From positions 147,093,433 to 147,157,432 of the forward strand of contig NC_081824.1 in NCBI RefSeq assembly GCF_030867095.1: 64,000 nt of DNA, read 5' to 3'. This DNA comes from Alligator mississippiensis. Its lineage: Eukaryota > Chordata > Crocodylia > Alligatoridae. The notes beneath the pieces were generated by a model that was given only the letters and a program-made list of their open reading frames with translations, had not been told where the DNA came from and made no database searches. Both the position numbers and the translations under genes were made by a program. Positions 34,279 to 45,992 of the stretch are shown here, piece by piece. Position 1 is the first letter of the stretch. Each line of letters starts with the position of its first letter.

Positions 34279-34537
34279 CAGTAAAAGCTCCATTATCCGG
34301 CACCTTACAAGCGGGCGTACTCTATTAACCGGCATGGCAGCTTATAAGGTAAAGTGAAACTGGAACTGCCCATTGTGGCACTTCCAGTTTCTCTGAGCCC
34401 CCATAGCCCGGGGAAAGCAGCCTGAGCTGCTGAGCCCCCACGGCCCGGGGCATAGCAGGTTTCACGGGGCCCACCTCCCTGTCCCATGGGGCCTGCATAT
34501 TTTGTTATCTGGATGCCAGATAACAGAGCTTTTACTC
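34279..34537. mobile_element. Tigger/pogo-like miniature element (259 bp), TA duplication
   Basis: The left end CAGTAAAAGCTCCATTATC and the right end in reverse, GAGTAAAAGCTCTGTTATC, are near-identical inverted repeats extending about 24 bases. The element is flanked by TA at 34277-34278 and 34538-34539, the signature of Tc1/mariner-superfamily insertions. The body is GC-rich without a transposase. Confidence 0.85.
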
Positions 34538-34539
34538 TA

Positions 34540-34959
34540 GTTGTATAAATTGTCCAGTCAAGCAAGACACAGTAATCAAGGAGCACAGGGCAGGGAACAG
34601 AAAGTTGATGGGCAGACTGGGCAGGGGAAGAGGACTGGAGTGGCACTCAGGGAGTGTATGGGTCTAATCTGTAGCAGACCTGCCAAAAAAGTTGACTCCT
34701 ACTCATTTAGATAGTGTCACAGATGACAGAAAATGTGCCTTTCCTATAGCAGGCTTATCATTTATCACTCCAAGTATTGGAGGTAACCACAGTTTCTTCC
34801 TCTATTTAGCAGAGATACTATCATATTACTGTTGGTAAATCTGAGACAAAATTTGCTTCCTCTGTCTTGGAGCCATGCATGAATACAAAATCAATAAATG
34901 CTCTGGGTATGTTACAAGGGCAAAGTTTGGTTTCTGTGACCCCCTGTACACATTATATT
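34540..34959. other. Unassigned sequence
   Basis: No gene or clear repeat seen. Confidence 0.4.
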
Positions 34960-35330
34960 TATTCTGCAATTAAAGTGTTAATTACAGCATATATGGCAAG
35001 GGTGCTACATGTGCCCCCAATTTAAAACTTCGTAAGATGGCAACCTAGCCATGCAAATATATTCTACCCATAATATAGAATGTATTTATTGCTGGTTTGT
35101 TTGGTGCCTTTAGCCAAAAGTGTGGCAGGTCTGAGGCTAGGGCTGACAATCAGTGATTATTGGCCCCAGTCCCAGAACCTGGTTCAAGACCAGACCTGTG
35201 GGCACCTGACTTTCAACTTGCCAGTACAGGGGGAGCCTGGGATCACGATCCCTTTTACTGGCAATTAGGATGCAGTTGGGATCTGAACCCTAATCCCAAA
35301 ATCTCACCTCCTGACATGCATGTGTACCAG
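34960..35330 (+). repeat. Unnamed dispersed repeat, copy 1
   Basis: It matches 60640-61090 in opposite orientation over most of its length. Shared phrases are 'atggcaagggtgctacatg', 'agaacctggttcaagacc', 'gactttcaacttgccagtac' and 'gggatcacgatccc'. I do not recognise the family. Boundaries are approximate and no terminal repeats are certain. Confidence 0.65.
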
Positions 35331-37074
35331 GATTGTTGGGACTGGCCTTCAGCTCCCATGGTGCCTTTAAATGAAGGTATACCAGGGGCCCAAAATGCAG
35401 CACCCATTTTTTTTTTGTTTGATTTTGTAAGCTTCCACACTGAATGGAATCTCTTATCTTTCCTGTCTCTTTATAACTTGTTTTCAAAGTTAGAGGGAGA
35501 GGTGAGGACTGGTACAATGGACTGCCACTCTCTGGGGAGGAATGGTCTTTGTGTTATTTGTCTGTAAAGTGCCTATGCAGCCATAATCTTTGTTCGTGAT
35601 GACATGCTATCACAATATAAATAATAAGAGCGGAGAATAGTTTTCTTAGCTCTTTCCTCTGGTCATTTTAACCCTTTCCCAGGGTGTTTTGTATCTTTTT
35701 CTCATTTACCCTTTTTTCCTTCCCTTTTCCTTGTTGTTAATTAATAAGATCAACAGAATGGATACATCCAGGTTGCTTCTTTAGTTATTCTTACTTCATC
35801 TTCAATCATTTTTTTATACTTTTAGGCTAATCTATTGTATTAATAGACAGTTCTGGAAACAATGCATATGTATTCACTGCTCTAGGTATATTGTAAATGT
35901 TCCCACTGAAAGCTCTGAGCTAGTTCTAGGCCACAGTCCATCAATCCTTTGGTTCTCCAATTACATTAAAAAAAAGTTAAAGGTTTCTTAATTTATTACT
36001 GAGTTTTTAGATTTTTCTTTCAAGTGGTTTCTTCTCAAATTTCATGGAATGTATCAAAATCCTGTGGCATTTCAGGAAGGCAGGCAAAAATGATAGCATG
36101 CCAATGAAACCAGATGAAAATTTAGGTGAAAAATTTTGCAGTGAAGTTTTAATTTAGTACAATCCATAAACATTGGCCAAAGCACTCCTGGTTTTTTAAC
36201 TTCCTATAGCTGTTGAAGGTTAAAACATTTCTTTCTGCAGAAATCCTCATCCTGGTTTTTTTTCCATTTTTTGTTTTGCTTGTTTTTCAGGAGAAAATTT
36301 CTACCTTCTTTATGGTTTGCTCATGCTTTTTATTCTGTTCTCGATGTAGAATATCTTGAGTATTTGAGGTGACACTCTTGGAGTGAACTTTGCCTTGCAA
36401 AATGATAATCATAATAACACAAAACAAGAAAAGATGTGGGCAGCTTTACTAACCCTCAGCTATGCTCCTATTAAAGACAGAGGGCCAGATTCCCAGTATA
36501 TCAAAGTAGCTCTCCAGTGGAGACTGTGGAGCTGTGCCAATTTACCGCAGCTGCAGATCTGGCTCAGAAACTTCAATCTAAGCCAGATTGTAATATTTTT
36601 TTTTGTGCTGAAGAGTCTCTTGCTCCATTAGAAATACTGTTGAAATCAGTGGGACTTCTTGTGAAGTCAATTACCATTTAATGTCAGCATGTCATATTCT
36701 GAAAAGGGGTCAGTTTTTGATAACTGACCCTGTTTCTCATGGCCTGCTTAATGCTTCTTCATAGGAGAGTACCAGGGTGCGTTGCACTGTGGATAGAAGT
36801 ATAGGGTGGAAGCAGTCTCTGCACATGTATGACTTCCCTTGTTGAACAGGGCCATAACTCTGCCCCAGATCACTAGTCATTACATCTGCTGTAGTGGGCT
36901 GAGACTTATGTTATGTTACCTTCCCTTATATGCATCCTATGTTCAGGACTCTTGGAAAACCAGGATGTAGTCTTTACCTTCAAGGCTTCCAAAGTTCCTT
37001 ATTTGCACAACATCAAAGCACCCAATATCATTGTTTCAAAACACTTTTAATAACAGTATTAGGTAAGAGGTACT
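35331..37074. other. AT-rich sequence without recognised gene
   Basis: No exon recognised. Segments near 35.55-35.63 kb ('ctgtaaagtgcctatgcag', 'atcacaatataaataataa') resemble the 3' tail of an old SINE or LINE. Confidence 0.4.
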
Positions 37075-37423
37075 CACTGGGCATGTCTACACATGTGCAT
37101 TTACTGCGAGGTAACTGAAACTACTGTGCAGTATGGGCATGTATTTACACATGCACACCTGTACTACACAGTAAATATAGTGGCTTATGCTGACTTGAGC
37201 ATAAATTTGATACCTGCATCATGCAGATATCAAATTTACGCTGAATTAGTTACTGCACAATAATGCACGTGTAGATGCCTTATTCTGCAGTAACACTAAC
37301 ACAACTAAGACCGCACGCAGTGTTAATATGCTTTAACGCCTGCACGTGTAGATGCCAGCCTATTCCCACTTACTGCACAGTACATTTAAGCCAGCATAAA
37401 TTCACATGTAGAGATATCCACTG
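37075..37423. mobile_element. Foldback-family miniature element (349 bp)
   Basis: Left terminus CACTGGGCATGTCTACACATG; right terminus in reverse CAGTGGATATCTCTACATGTG. The core holds GCATAAATTTGATACCTGCA paired with TGCAGATATCAAATTTACGC (about 37199-37241). Two internal 'gcacgtgtagatgcc' copies near 37.26 and 37.34 kb suggest one element inserted beside or within another. Confidence 0.72.
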
Positions 37424-38233
37424 AAAAAGAAAACCTGAAAGAAATTAATTCCTCTAACTATAGAAAGCAATGGAACAAAAATGATAATCCATTGGTTTTT
37501 GAAAAATGTTATACCAGAACCTTGTAGCTGTCTGGTGGCAATGTACCAGGTCTGTTATATGAAAAATGTTGAATTGAGCTTCTTGCTTTGATCAGATAGG
37601 AGTTAAAGATATATTTTGTGTAAGGTTGTCTTATCTTTTTAGGGAATACTTTATATTCTCCTACACTTCCAAGTAGTTTTGTAAGAATCAAATATAACCC
37701 TCTAGTGATGTGGGGTACAGGTCTCCCCCCACACATTTTCTGCCCAGATAAGGTTGTCTTGACTCATGCATTCAACTCTGGAAGTACTCCAGTTCAATCC
37801 TTGATGCTTTAGCCAAAGTGGTGGCTGTCATATAAGAATGATGATACGTCTAGCTTTCCTATCAAAACATCTTCTTGGTTCTTTTCCTGTGAAAATCAAA
37901 AACAAAACCAAAAAACACCAACAAACCTTTGGAGTTACTCTATACTTATGCTCAGATATACTTGGAACATGCTAATAATAAGAATTGCTATATTGGCACA
38001 AAACAGCCCTTACCTTCTTCCAATATTTTGTGTTGAAAAGACTAAAATGTACTAGGACTCCTGTTCCTAAGTCACTTAGGCCTATTTCAAAATACTGCTC
38101 CTTGTTTTCTATTTAATCTATCCCTACCTATCTGTCTGTTTTCCCCGCCCTGTCTGTTTTAGGTTCTTTCTGACATTTATTTTATTGGGGAAAATGAAAA
38201 CAAGGCCAACAGATTGCAATTTTTAACAGAATA
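37424..38233. other. AT-rich sequence without recognised gene
   Basis: No exon or repeat identified. Confidence 0.4.
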
Positions 38234-38659
38234 CCTGCTTTCGAGTGGGGTCGACGAGAGTCCCAGTGAGGGGCTGTGTATTAGAGAGAGCCCAGGCGTG
38301 GGCTAGACTACAGAGGAGGCCCAGGAGAACGGGCGTGTATCGTGACAGACCAACGTCCAGCACATCAGCGAGGCTTGGGGCGTGGTATTAGGGGTTGGTA
38401 GGAGCCACACGTAGCCCATAAGGCTAGGGTGCCTGGGGAGCACCCATCATACTGGGAGACCCCCAGGGGGTCCAGGAACACACGGGGACCGAGGTCCTAG
38501 CTAACCGTGCCCAGGGAGTTGTAGGCAGCCTCCCAACTATACATAAACATCAAAGACATGGCGGGCGAGAATTTGAGGGTGCCCTTGGGCTGACTTGGCA
38601 CAGTGAGGGGGCCGTAGGGAGATCACGGCCCTCCTGGCGGACCCTGCCGTGACAGGCAT
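38234..38659. mobile_element. GC-rich LTR-like insertion (426 bp)
   Basis: A sharply bounded GC- and CpG-rich block in AT-rich DNA, flanked on both sides by the 5-mer gaata (38229-38233 and 38660-38664). Read on the minus strand, TGTCACGGCAGGG near the right edge resembles an LTR start, and AAAGCA near the left edge resembles an LTR end. That suggests a solitary LTR, but the 5-mers sit two to three bases outside those TG/CA positions. No internal coding region. Class uncertain. Confidence 0.5.
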
Positions 38660-38664
38660 GAATA

Positions 38665-41600
38665 ACAAGCCCTAATCAGAACAGTTCCAAATGTTGGAAG
38701 GGACTTTAAATCCAAACCTGAATCTGAATTTTGCAACTGAGGCCCACCTCTGTTTCCTGTTAAAGTGAATTGCAAACATTCATTGAGATGCACACTGAAA
38801 TCATTGTCTCAGGTTGTCCCTGATTTCTTATTTAACTTTCATGGCAAGTTCTTAACATGTACTACAAGGAAAAAACAAGATATTGTTAACTGCCAGTGTT
38901 TTTGCATGGGTGAAATCCATAACCACTGTGCATATGCATATATACACACAAACATGTGTGCACATGCGCACATACCATGAGTCTTGTCACTTGTATGTCT
39001 TCTCCTTTGATACGCTCTCAGGGGTCAGCTGGCTAGCTCTCTTGGAGCCTGGGAGCAGTGTGCAGGCATGTGGGGGATGGGTAGAGGAAATTAAGAGGGG
39101 AATGAAAAAGAAAAGGAGCAATAATATTTTACAGAGTCAGGTGCAAATTTGCTGGTTATGGTTATGTTTAGAGGCAGTATGTCATGGGCCCAGATATGAA
39201 CCATGTAGAGCCCCAGGGGGTAATCCATCTGCAAATATGGCCATTAACGTACAACACAGTCACTGCTTCTCCCACAGGCCGTGTTAAATAATACATATTT
39301 AATGTGATGACAGGTTCATGGGGGATGGGGACCCACCGAGAAAAGAAAGGCAGGAAGAAAAGCGCACAGCATCACACAAATTGGGGAGATGCTATGATTT
39401 CAGACATTAACAGCACTCAGAGTGACTGGCATATGATGAAAGAGAAAATTGAACCCTGCTTTGCATGGTGGATTATTGCAGCTCTGATGAGGAAAATGTC
39501 CCATTTTCACAGCCTTAGATATTAGCTTGGAAAGACCTTTCTACTCACTGCTTGAAATGCCTGAGTGAGCACTCACCTAAATAGCTGGCATGGAATTGAA
39601 TGATTTTTATGGCGAAGCTAACCTTTCTTCCAAGAGTGTGTGTGTGCATGCACATGTGAGTGTACATGCATGTACAGCTCACAGTCATATACTCATACAC
39701 ATATACATGTTCATGTAATATCATATCATCACATACGTAGATAATCTACGCCCTGCATGCTTACAGCTAGCTACAGAAACCCTTTGTTCTCTAAGAAAAA
39801 AGTTAAAATGGATTTGGCTTATAGCTACTATGTATATGGAGATGCTACTGTATGTGGGTGGATAAGATAACAGAGTGACCTTGTAAGTCACTGGAGATAT
39901 TATATCTCCAGAATGGAGGAGGGATTATGCTGGTTGGAAGAATAAAGAGTTTTTGCATTGCTTGACATTTCTCTGGTTGAAATATGAGCTGGCTTAAGAC
40001 TTTTGAAAATGGAACTAGGAAATCTTTTAAATGCTCTATTAAAAAAGAGAGGAAGTAGAAATTTAAAATGGCAATGCAGAGTACAGCTAGAAGGCTCTGA
40101 AGTATTTTAAAAGTGATGCTATATGGTTAGATTTCAGATACTGTCATGCTCAGCTGAGTCCTGATCCAGCAAAGGATTTTACTCCGTGTGTAATTTACAG
40201 CAATGAATGGCTTCACCAGCAATATTTTTTTTTTAGGTTGTATACATGCTTAAGTGTTTGGGGGTGCATTGCACCCATACAGGGAATCATAAAGAGTTAC
40301 AGAGAAGAAGTCATTCTTAGGGTAATTCCATTGACTTTCTGCCTCTCTGTTGTATGTTTTTCTGTTAGTTTAAAAATTAAACCTCTGTCTCACTTTTACA
40401 GGGATGCCTGGTATAACTCCCAGTTTCAGGTTACAATGCAAATCCCAGATTGGGACAAGCCCCTCAAGCATTCCAGAGGTTTAGAACACCGGCTGATTTG
40501 GATGAAATTTCACAGAATCCTGGATTTGCCTAGTGAAAGACCATACCTCGGATAACAGTGCCTTGGTTTGAGTTTTGCTGTGACTAGTTTGCTTTGAGAA
40601 ATTCAGATTTAAATTCAGTGGGATACAAGCCTCTTCAAAATGAAACTGAAAAAAAGGTTTGCCTAACCTCCTGTGTAAAATTTACTTCACAGAGCAGCAC
40701 ACTGCTGGAGTTTCAAAATATATGTGCATTGTAGAGCTAATTATCTTAAAAGAGATGTGACCTTCATTTACTTGGCAGAGGTTGAGATGAAGGTTGGCGT
40801 ACCTGCTGCAACAGTTGAAGCCATCTCATACAAGGCCTGGGAATGTGGTAGAAAGACATCTAATACAATCACAAAGAAACCAAACAGTGTTGGGAGTACC
40901 CCTTCAAGCATTTGCCCTTATCAATGGATGAACCTCATAAACTTCAAAGTTCAGGCCCATTTTAAATCAGCTGGTCACAAAAGTTGGACATGGTACTTAT
41001 TGTTTGAATACTTAGCCAGATACTTTAATTCAGTTCTTCTAGTGAACTGCTTATTCTCTCATGTGACAATGAAAAGAATCACAGAAAAACTAATGTTCTT
41101 CTAACACTAAGGAAGAAATTTTGTTAAAACAAGAAAACAGGTGTCCCTAATGCTATTTTGGAACACTGGCCTGGTTTGGAAAGTCCACAAATCTCTAAGG
41201 GAGTGACCTGACGCTCTTGTCTTTTACTCCTCCAGCTGTTTCTTTTTAAGAGAAGACACTACAGAAGAGGTTTTCACTATGCAACAGAACCCCTGGCATT
41301 TTTTTCTATGTAGCCCACACAATCACTGAAATTGAATTTCCCATGTGCTGGGGTGACGTACCATGTGTCCTGTGAAGTGCAAAGTTTGAATTTGGCATCA
41401 GCTGGGGTCAAAGAGAAGTATTTCAGTGCTAACAAGGTATGATCCTTAAGAAGGTTCAGAGAGCTTCATAGGGCAGGAATGAAGTGTCACAGATTGATGG
41501 AAGTTCATATGTTTGGGGTGCTTTTCATCTGTCTTACTCTAGATCTAAGAGCAGTCCAGTTCACAGCTCCACAGAATATGATGAGGTTGGTCTTTGTTTG

Positions 41601-42512
41601 GAGGGTCGGCAGGGGATGAGAGATGGGGTACTGAGATTAAATGAACTGATTCAAATATCCCTTCTCATGATAATCCTTATTTGTGGCAGGGAAAATACAG
41701 AATATTATGTACAAAATCCTAAAGGATATATTGATCTTGCTTAATTTGTATTGAAGTACATTTGTGAGTCATTTTAAACTCTAGGCCCCAATTCTCCCCA
41801 CAAGCCCATGAGACTCTATTGAACTAAATGGAGTTGCATGTGTGAGGACAGAATTTAGATCTGGAACTTGCTCATGATTCAGGACTGTTAAAGCAACTGT
41901 AAAGCAGATTTGAGCATGTTGTGTATCACTTTGAAGCCCACTTTTAAAGCTGTTCTGATTCCATTTGTTTTCTCTAAAGCCCTTTTGGCCCATGGAGTGA
42001 TTTGACTCATGAATTCTCACTCCCTACAGTGAATTTCCTGACCAAAGACAGAGTAGCGGGTATTACAGGCTCAGCACTGCTCTGTTAAAACAAAACAAAA
42101 ATCCAGCCATGAGATACACAGGAAACAGGTCGAGCCTTTAATCTTAGCAGTGAGCAGGGGGTTGAGCGAGCATCAATAAGTCATTAAATCTTCAATTTTC
42201 TGCCTTTCCTTGAGGCTTCCTCTCATTCCCCATGGGACTGCCATGGAAATCAGAATTACTTCAAATGCTCTGTGCAGGCAAGGTATAGAAAAATTGCTGC
42301 AGAGAAGTGAACAGTGCTTTGTGAGCCAAATCCTGCCCTGAGACAGCCACTTGCAGCTCCCACTTGAGTTAATGAGGTCTGTGCTGCATGTCAGAGGGCA
42401 AATGTTGGCTCTCTGGGTGGCATGGGGAAAAGTATGGAAGGAAAGCAGCACACATGCCAGCCTTATGTATCTGCTGTTCTCATTTGCTCTGCTCCCCACC
42501 CATCCTCCTATT
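38665..42512. other. AT-rich sequence without recognised gene
   Basis: No exon recognised. The frames of 105-134 codons (38883-39287, 40238-40555, 40724-41104) have no visible domain. Imperfect CA/TG-rich runs lie near 38.94-38.98 and 39.64-39.71 kb. Confidence 0.4.
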
Positions 42513-42806
42513 GCCTGTCTACACTGCAGTCAAGGTGTGAGTGCAGCATGGTATGGACATGCTCTTGTTACCTTTCAGTCAGCTAGCTCAGGTCCCACTA
42601 GCAGTGTTGCTGAAGCAGCTGGGCATTCAGTGTTGACTAACCATCCCAATCTTTATTTAACTCCTCTAGTGGATTTTGCAGCCTTCACTGAACTCTGTGC
42701 AGCTGCAGTTATATTGCCAGCAGCACCTGAGCCTCCTGCTTTCATGCTAACTTGGGGGTGTCTATGCAACACTGTGGTCACACTTAGACTGCAGTATAGC
42801 TAAGAC
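42513..42806. mobile_element. Miniature DNA element with ~35-bp imperfect inverted ends
   Basis: The left text CTACACTGCAGTCAAGGTGTG and the right text in reverse, CTATACTGCAGTCTAAGTGTG, form clear inverted repeats about 290 bp apart. No target duplication is certain, so the superfamily is not assigned. Confidence 0.6.
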
Positions 42807-45167
42807 CTATCCCAGTCAATGTGAACTGCCATGCCCCATCTCTGCTAGGAAGCTAATTAGATTATTCCATGATTTTCTGTCATTTCCCAATGGCACAGGC
42901 ACCAGTGTGGCAGGGGAAAGTACTTTCTATTAAGGGCTTTCCAGGTTACAAAAGGACATAGGAGTCTCATATATCCGAGCCAACGATCCAGTTTTGCCCC
43001 CAGACAGTGTTTAATGGCTTTGCCCTACAGTAGGATATGGACCTATTAAAAGAGTCAGAAGTTTTGGGCTCTCCCACCTGCATTTCTTTGTGGTTGCATT
43101 GCAGGGAGGTGTGCACAGTGCTGACACGTGTTGGTCTCTTATACTGAGATCTGATGTGAATGAACCCCAGGCAAGCCACATTGTGATGAATAGAACCATG
43201 TGTAATTCTAGTATGCAAAATAGTGAGAGAATACAATGTAGAAGTGACTGTCAGGTGCACAGTTGGAGAGCCACATGCCCATTAGACCATCCCTCCAGGG
43301 ACAAGGTATTTTATTTTCCTGGCTTTAGTGTAACTGGATAGGAAGAGCAAGGGGTAGACTTGGCAAACACCTTGTCTCCCCCTTCCCAATGATATTCATT
43401 ACAGGAAAACAACCAGAAAAGGGAGAGGAAAATACCACACTTCTAATGTGTTCTTTGAATCATTTTGCTGGTCTTTTCTGAACTTCCTTGATTCATCCAA
43501 ATTCTCCCCTCCACCGCATTCCTGCTTCCATCTGTTTTCTGACATGCTCACTCTCTTGCTGCCATGAGAGTTAAAAACTCCGTCGCAGATTTCATTGTTC
43601 AATCAGGCGGGCAAGTGGGGGACTCTGAAGCAAAGGGGCAAATGAATGTGTCCCGAACAATGGTGTGTTACAGTAGCTTGCCAAATCTACGGCAGGGAGT
43701 GGGAAAACTGATGTGGGATAAGAGAGTAAATCAAGCAGTGCATTGTTTCTTTTAACCAGCTCCATGCTCTCCCCAGAAACAGCCTTTCATAAATCAAAGA
43801 GGACCAAGAATAGGTCTCCTATCAGAAAAGTCAAGGTATTGTACTGTACTTAATTGGTCTAGATACATGCAACCCACTTATCATGTGCGAGCAGGTTTGT
43901 AAGATAAACCTTTGAATAAAGCTTCACTATCCATTAATGATTTTTTTAAGCATCATTGTGCCTGACCCGTGTTAGACAGGGCCCCCTTTGTCTTTTTCTT
44001 GTTTATTTGTCCTACCTGCCTCCTCTGTGTTTTGATATTCAGGACTACATGCAAATATGACTATCCCTGCTGAGTGCCTGCTTTTGTTCCAGGTGGAGTT
44101 CAGTTGCTCTCTTCACTAGTCCTCCTGCACTCTTACATGACAGGGACTGCTATTCTGCCCCTTGGCCTGGTTGCACTGCTAACCCGCTGCTTCTCAAGCA
44201 GTTCTGCTTCCACATCTCTCACTGTATTTTACTCCCAGCCCAGTTTGTTTTAGAATAATTATTTAGTTAATGTATTGCTTATGACAGGTGCTGGATTGCC
44301 CAGTCCTCGTGAATGGTGCCTGAATCCTCCCTATCCCTATAGAACGTGGATTGGAAGGGTAGAGGCTGGCTTGAATGAACCCACTTTTCCAACAAGAGTT
44401 CAATCTCGATACTTGTTCCACATCTCATCTTTTTTCCCTTTTGAGCTCCTGCCCCTTGGGTTCTCCTGGGTGTCACGCTGACTCTCAGTTGGCCCTGCCT
44501 TTTCTGCCCTCTTCTCAGTGCCACAGCAAAGGCAACCCCCCCCCCCCCCCCCGGGTGCTGAAGTGAAGGGGTGCCAAGAGGTGCTGCCCAGCCAGGGCAG
44601 GATGTGGGACGGAGCTGTGAGTGGCTAATTTGGGGGGGGTGCAGGGATGGGGGAAGAAGGGCGGCTCCCACCACTGCATGCACTCCCAGGCAAGCATGAA
44701 GAAACATGTACTTCCCGGATCTGTGCACAGGGCAAGGGCGGGCTGCCGCTGCAGGCTTTACCCTGGGCACCAAACTTCTTTGCTACAGCACTGCTTATTC
44801 TGGTTTCACTGACAGCTTGCGGCCTCATCCCTCTTTGTCTTTATCCCTGAGTGACTTCACTCGCTCCTGTCATTTCAGCTACAACCTCCATACTGAATAA
44901 TTTTAAAATGTACCTGTCTGCCTTGGTTTATCCACTTCTGTCACTCCATCCTTTCAGCTGGGATCTGCATTGCCAATGTAGACTCATAAGGCCAAATCTG
45001 AACTATTCTTTCCTCTATCACTTTTCCCTTGTCTCTTATATCACTGATAACTCCCACTATCTTCTGGCAGCTAGCTTGCCCCCCTGCCATTAGTTTGATT
45101 TAATTTCCTTTGTCCTTTGCCATCTTCATCCAGGCTTTTACCAAATTCTATTGCTTTTTGATTTACA
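42807..45167. other. Unassigned sequence with a C17 run
   Basis: No exon recognised. A homopolymer of 17 C lies at 44536-44552. The multiple frames of 60-164 codons around 44.3-44.9 kb on both strands have no domain and are probably composition artefacts. Confidence 0.4.
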
Positions 45168-45360
45168 GTGGACGCATCTACATGAAATGCTTTATTGCAC
45201 AGTAGAGCTAATTACTGCATAGTAACCATCCGCATCTACATGTGCAGATGCTTACTGTGCAGTACTTGGCTCCAATTGTGAGTAAATTTGCTATGTGCAA
45301 ATGCAAGTAGCAAATTTACTCAAGATTACTTATTGTGCAGTAGGGCATGTGCAGGTGCCT
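45168..45360. mobile_element. Foldback-family element, left part
   Basis: It begins CAGTGGACGCATCTACATG. The core carries GAGTAAATTTGCTA paired with TAGCAAATTTACTC (about 45281-45320). The right terminus is not visible; GC-rich sequence to about 45470 may be its body. Confidence 0.6.
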
Positions 45361-45469
45361 GACCAGGATCAAATATGCACCCAGTCAGCTGGGCAGCAGG
45401 AGGTTGGAGATTGTTCCATACCCCTGGGAGTTGCCTGCTGCTGGGACAGGCTCTGCCACTGGACCCCAA

Positions 45470-45992
45470 GTGGGGACTGTCGGGGCCGAGGGGCTGTGGC
45501 CAGCAGCCCGGGCACATGGGCCAGGGAAAAGGTTGGCACGGCGAACTAGAATTAGGCACTGACGTGTAGAGGTTGATTAAAGATTGTTTTACTTACACCA
45601 TAGGTGGTCGCGGTGCAGGCAGGAAAACTTTCTTGAGTTGCAGTTACAAAAAGACACACGTGGAGTTTGCTAGGCTCCACAAAACAAACACGAACAGAGC
45701 TCTGGATACACACTCTTGGAGTTTGCTAGGCTTCGTGGAACAACCGAAACGAGAGTCCGAAAGGTGACTCTCGACGAGCGGGCAGGGTAGGGTACATCGA
45801 GGGATCATGTGGCAACGGGGAGAGAGTCTTGGTAGCTGATCAAACCACCGGTCAGCTCCGAGACACGCGTAGAGTTTGTTAGGCTCTACCACGTGGCTCA
45901 GAGTTCTCCATGAGATGGATGCGGAGTCCCCCTAAATGAGGTCCTCCCCGGAGATCTCCGACTTGGGCGGAAACTGCTCGAGCCAATTATGG
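45470..45992 (-). mobile_element. Truncated second copy of the LTR element (U3 edge, leader, gag 5' UTR)
   Basis: It aligns in the same orientation to about 22395-22920. Shared landmarks: 'gaactagaattaggcac' (45543), 'ggttgattaaagatt' (45571), 'ggtcgcggtgcaggcagg' (45607), the 'gagtttgctaggct' hairpin units (45660-45680, 45717-45739, 45869-45889) and the LTR text 'acttgggcggaaactgctcg' (45961). Homology stops before gag on the left and inside U3 near the TATA position on the right. It is more diverged from the first copy than that copy's two LTRs are from each other, so it is an older or separate insertion. Confidence 0.82.

Noticed and set aside
44279..44850. Overlapping open frames of 60-164 codons on both strands
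   Set aside because: They surround a C17 run in GC-rich sequence, are open on both strands and show no protein-like motif.
18898..45470. Both copies of the LTR element lying just right of a foldback-family element, as a composite mobile unit
   Set aside because: The two junctions are at different positions in both the LTR element and the foldback element, so shared neighbours are probably chance in repeat-dense DNA.
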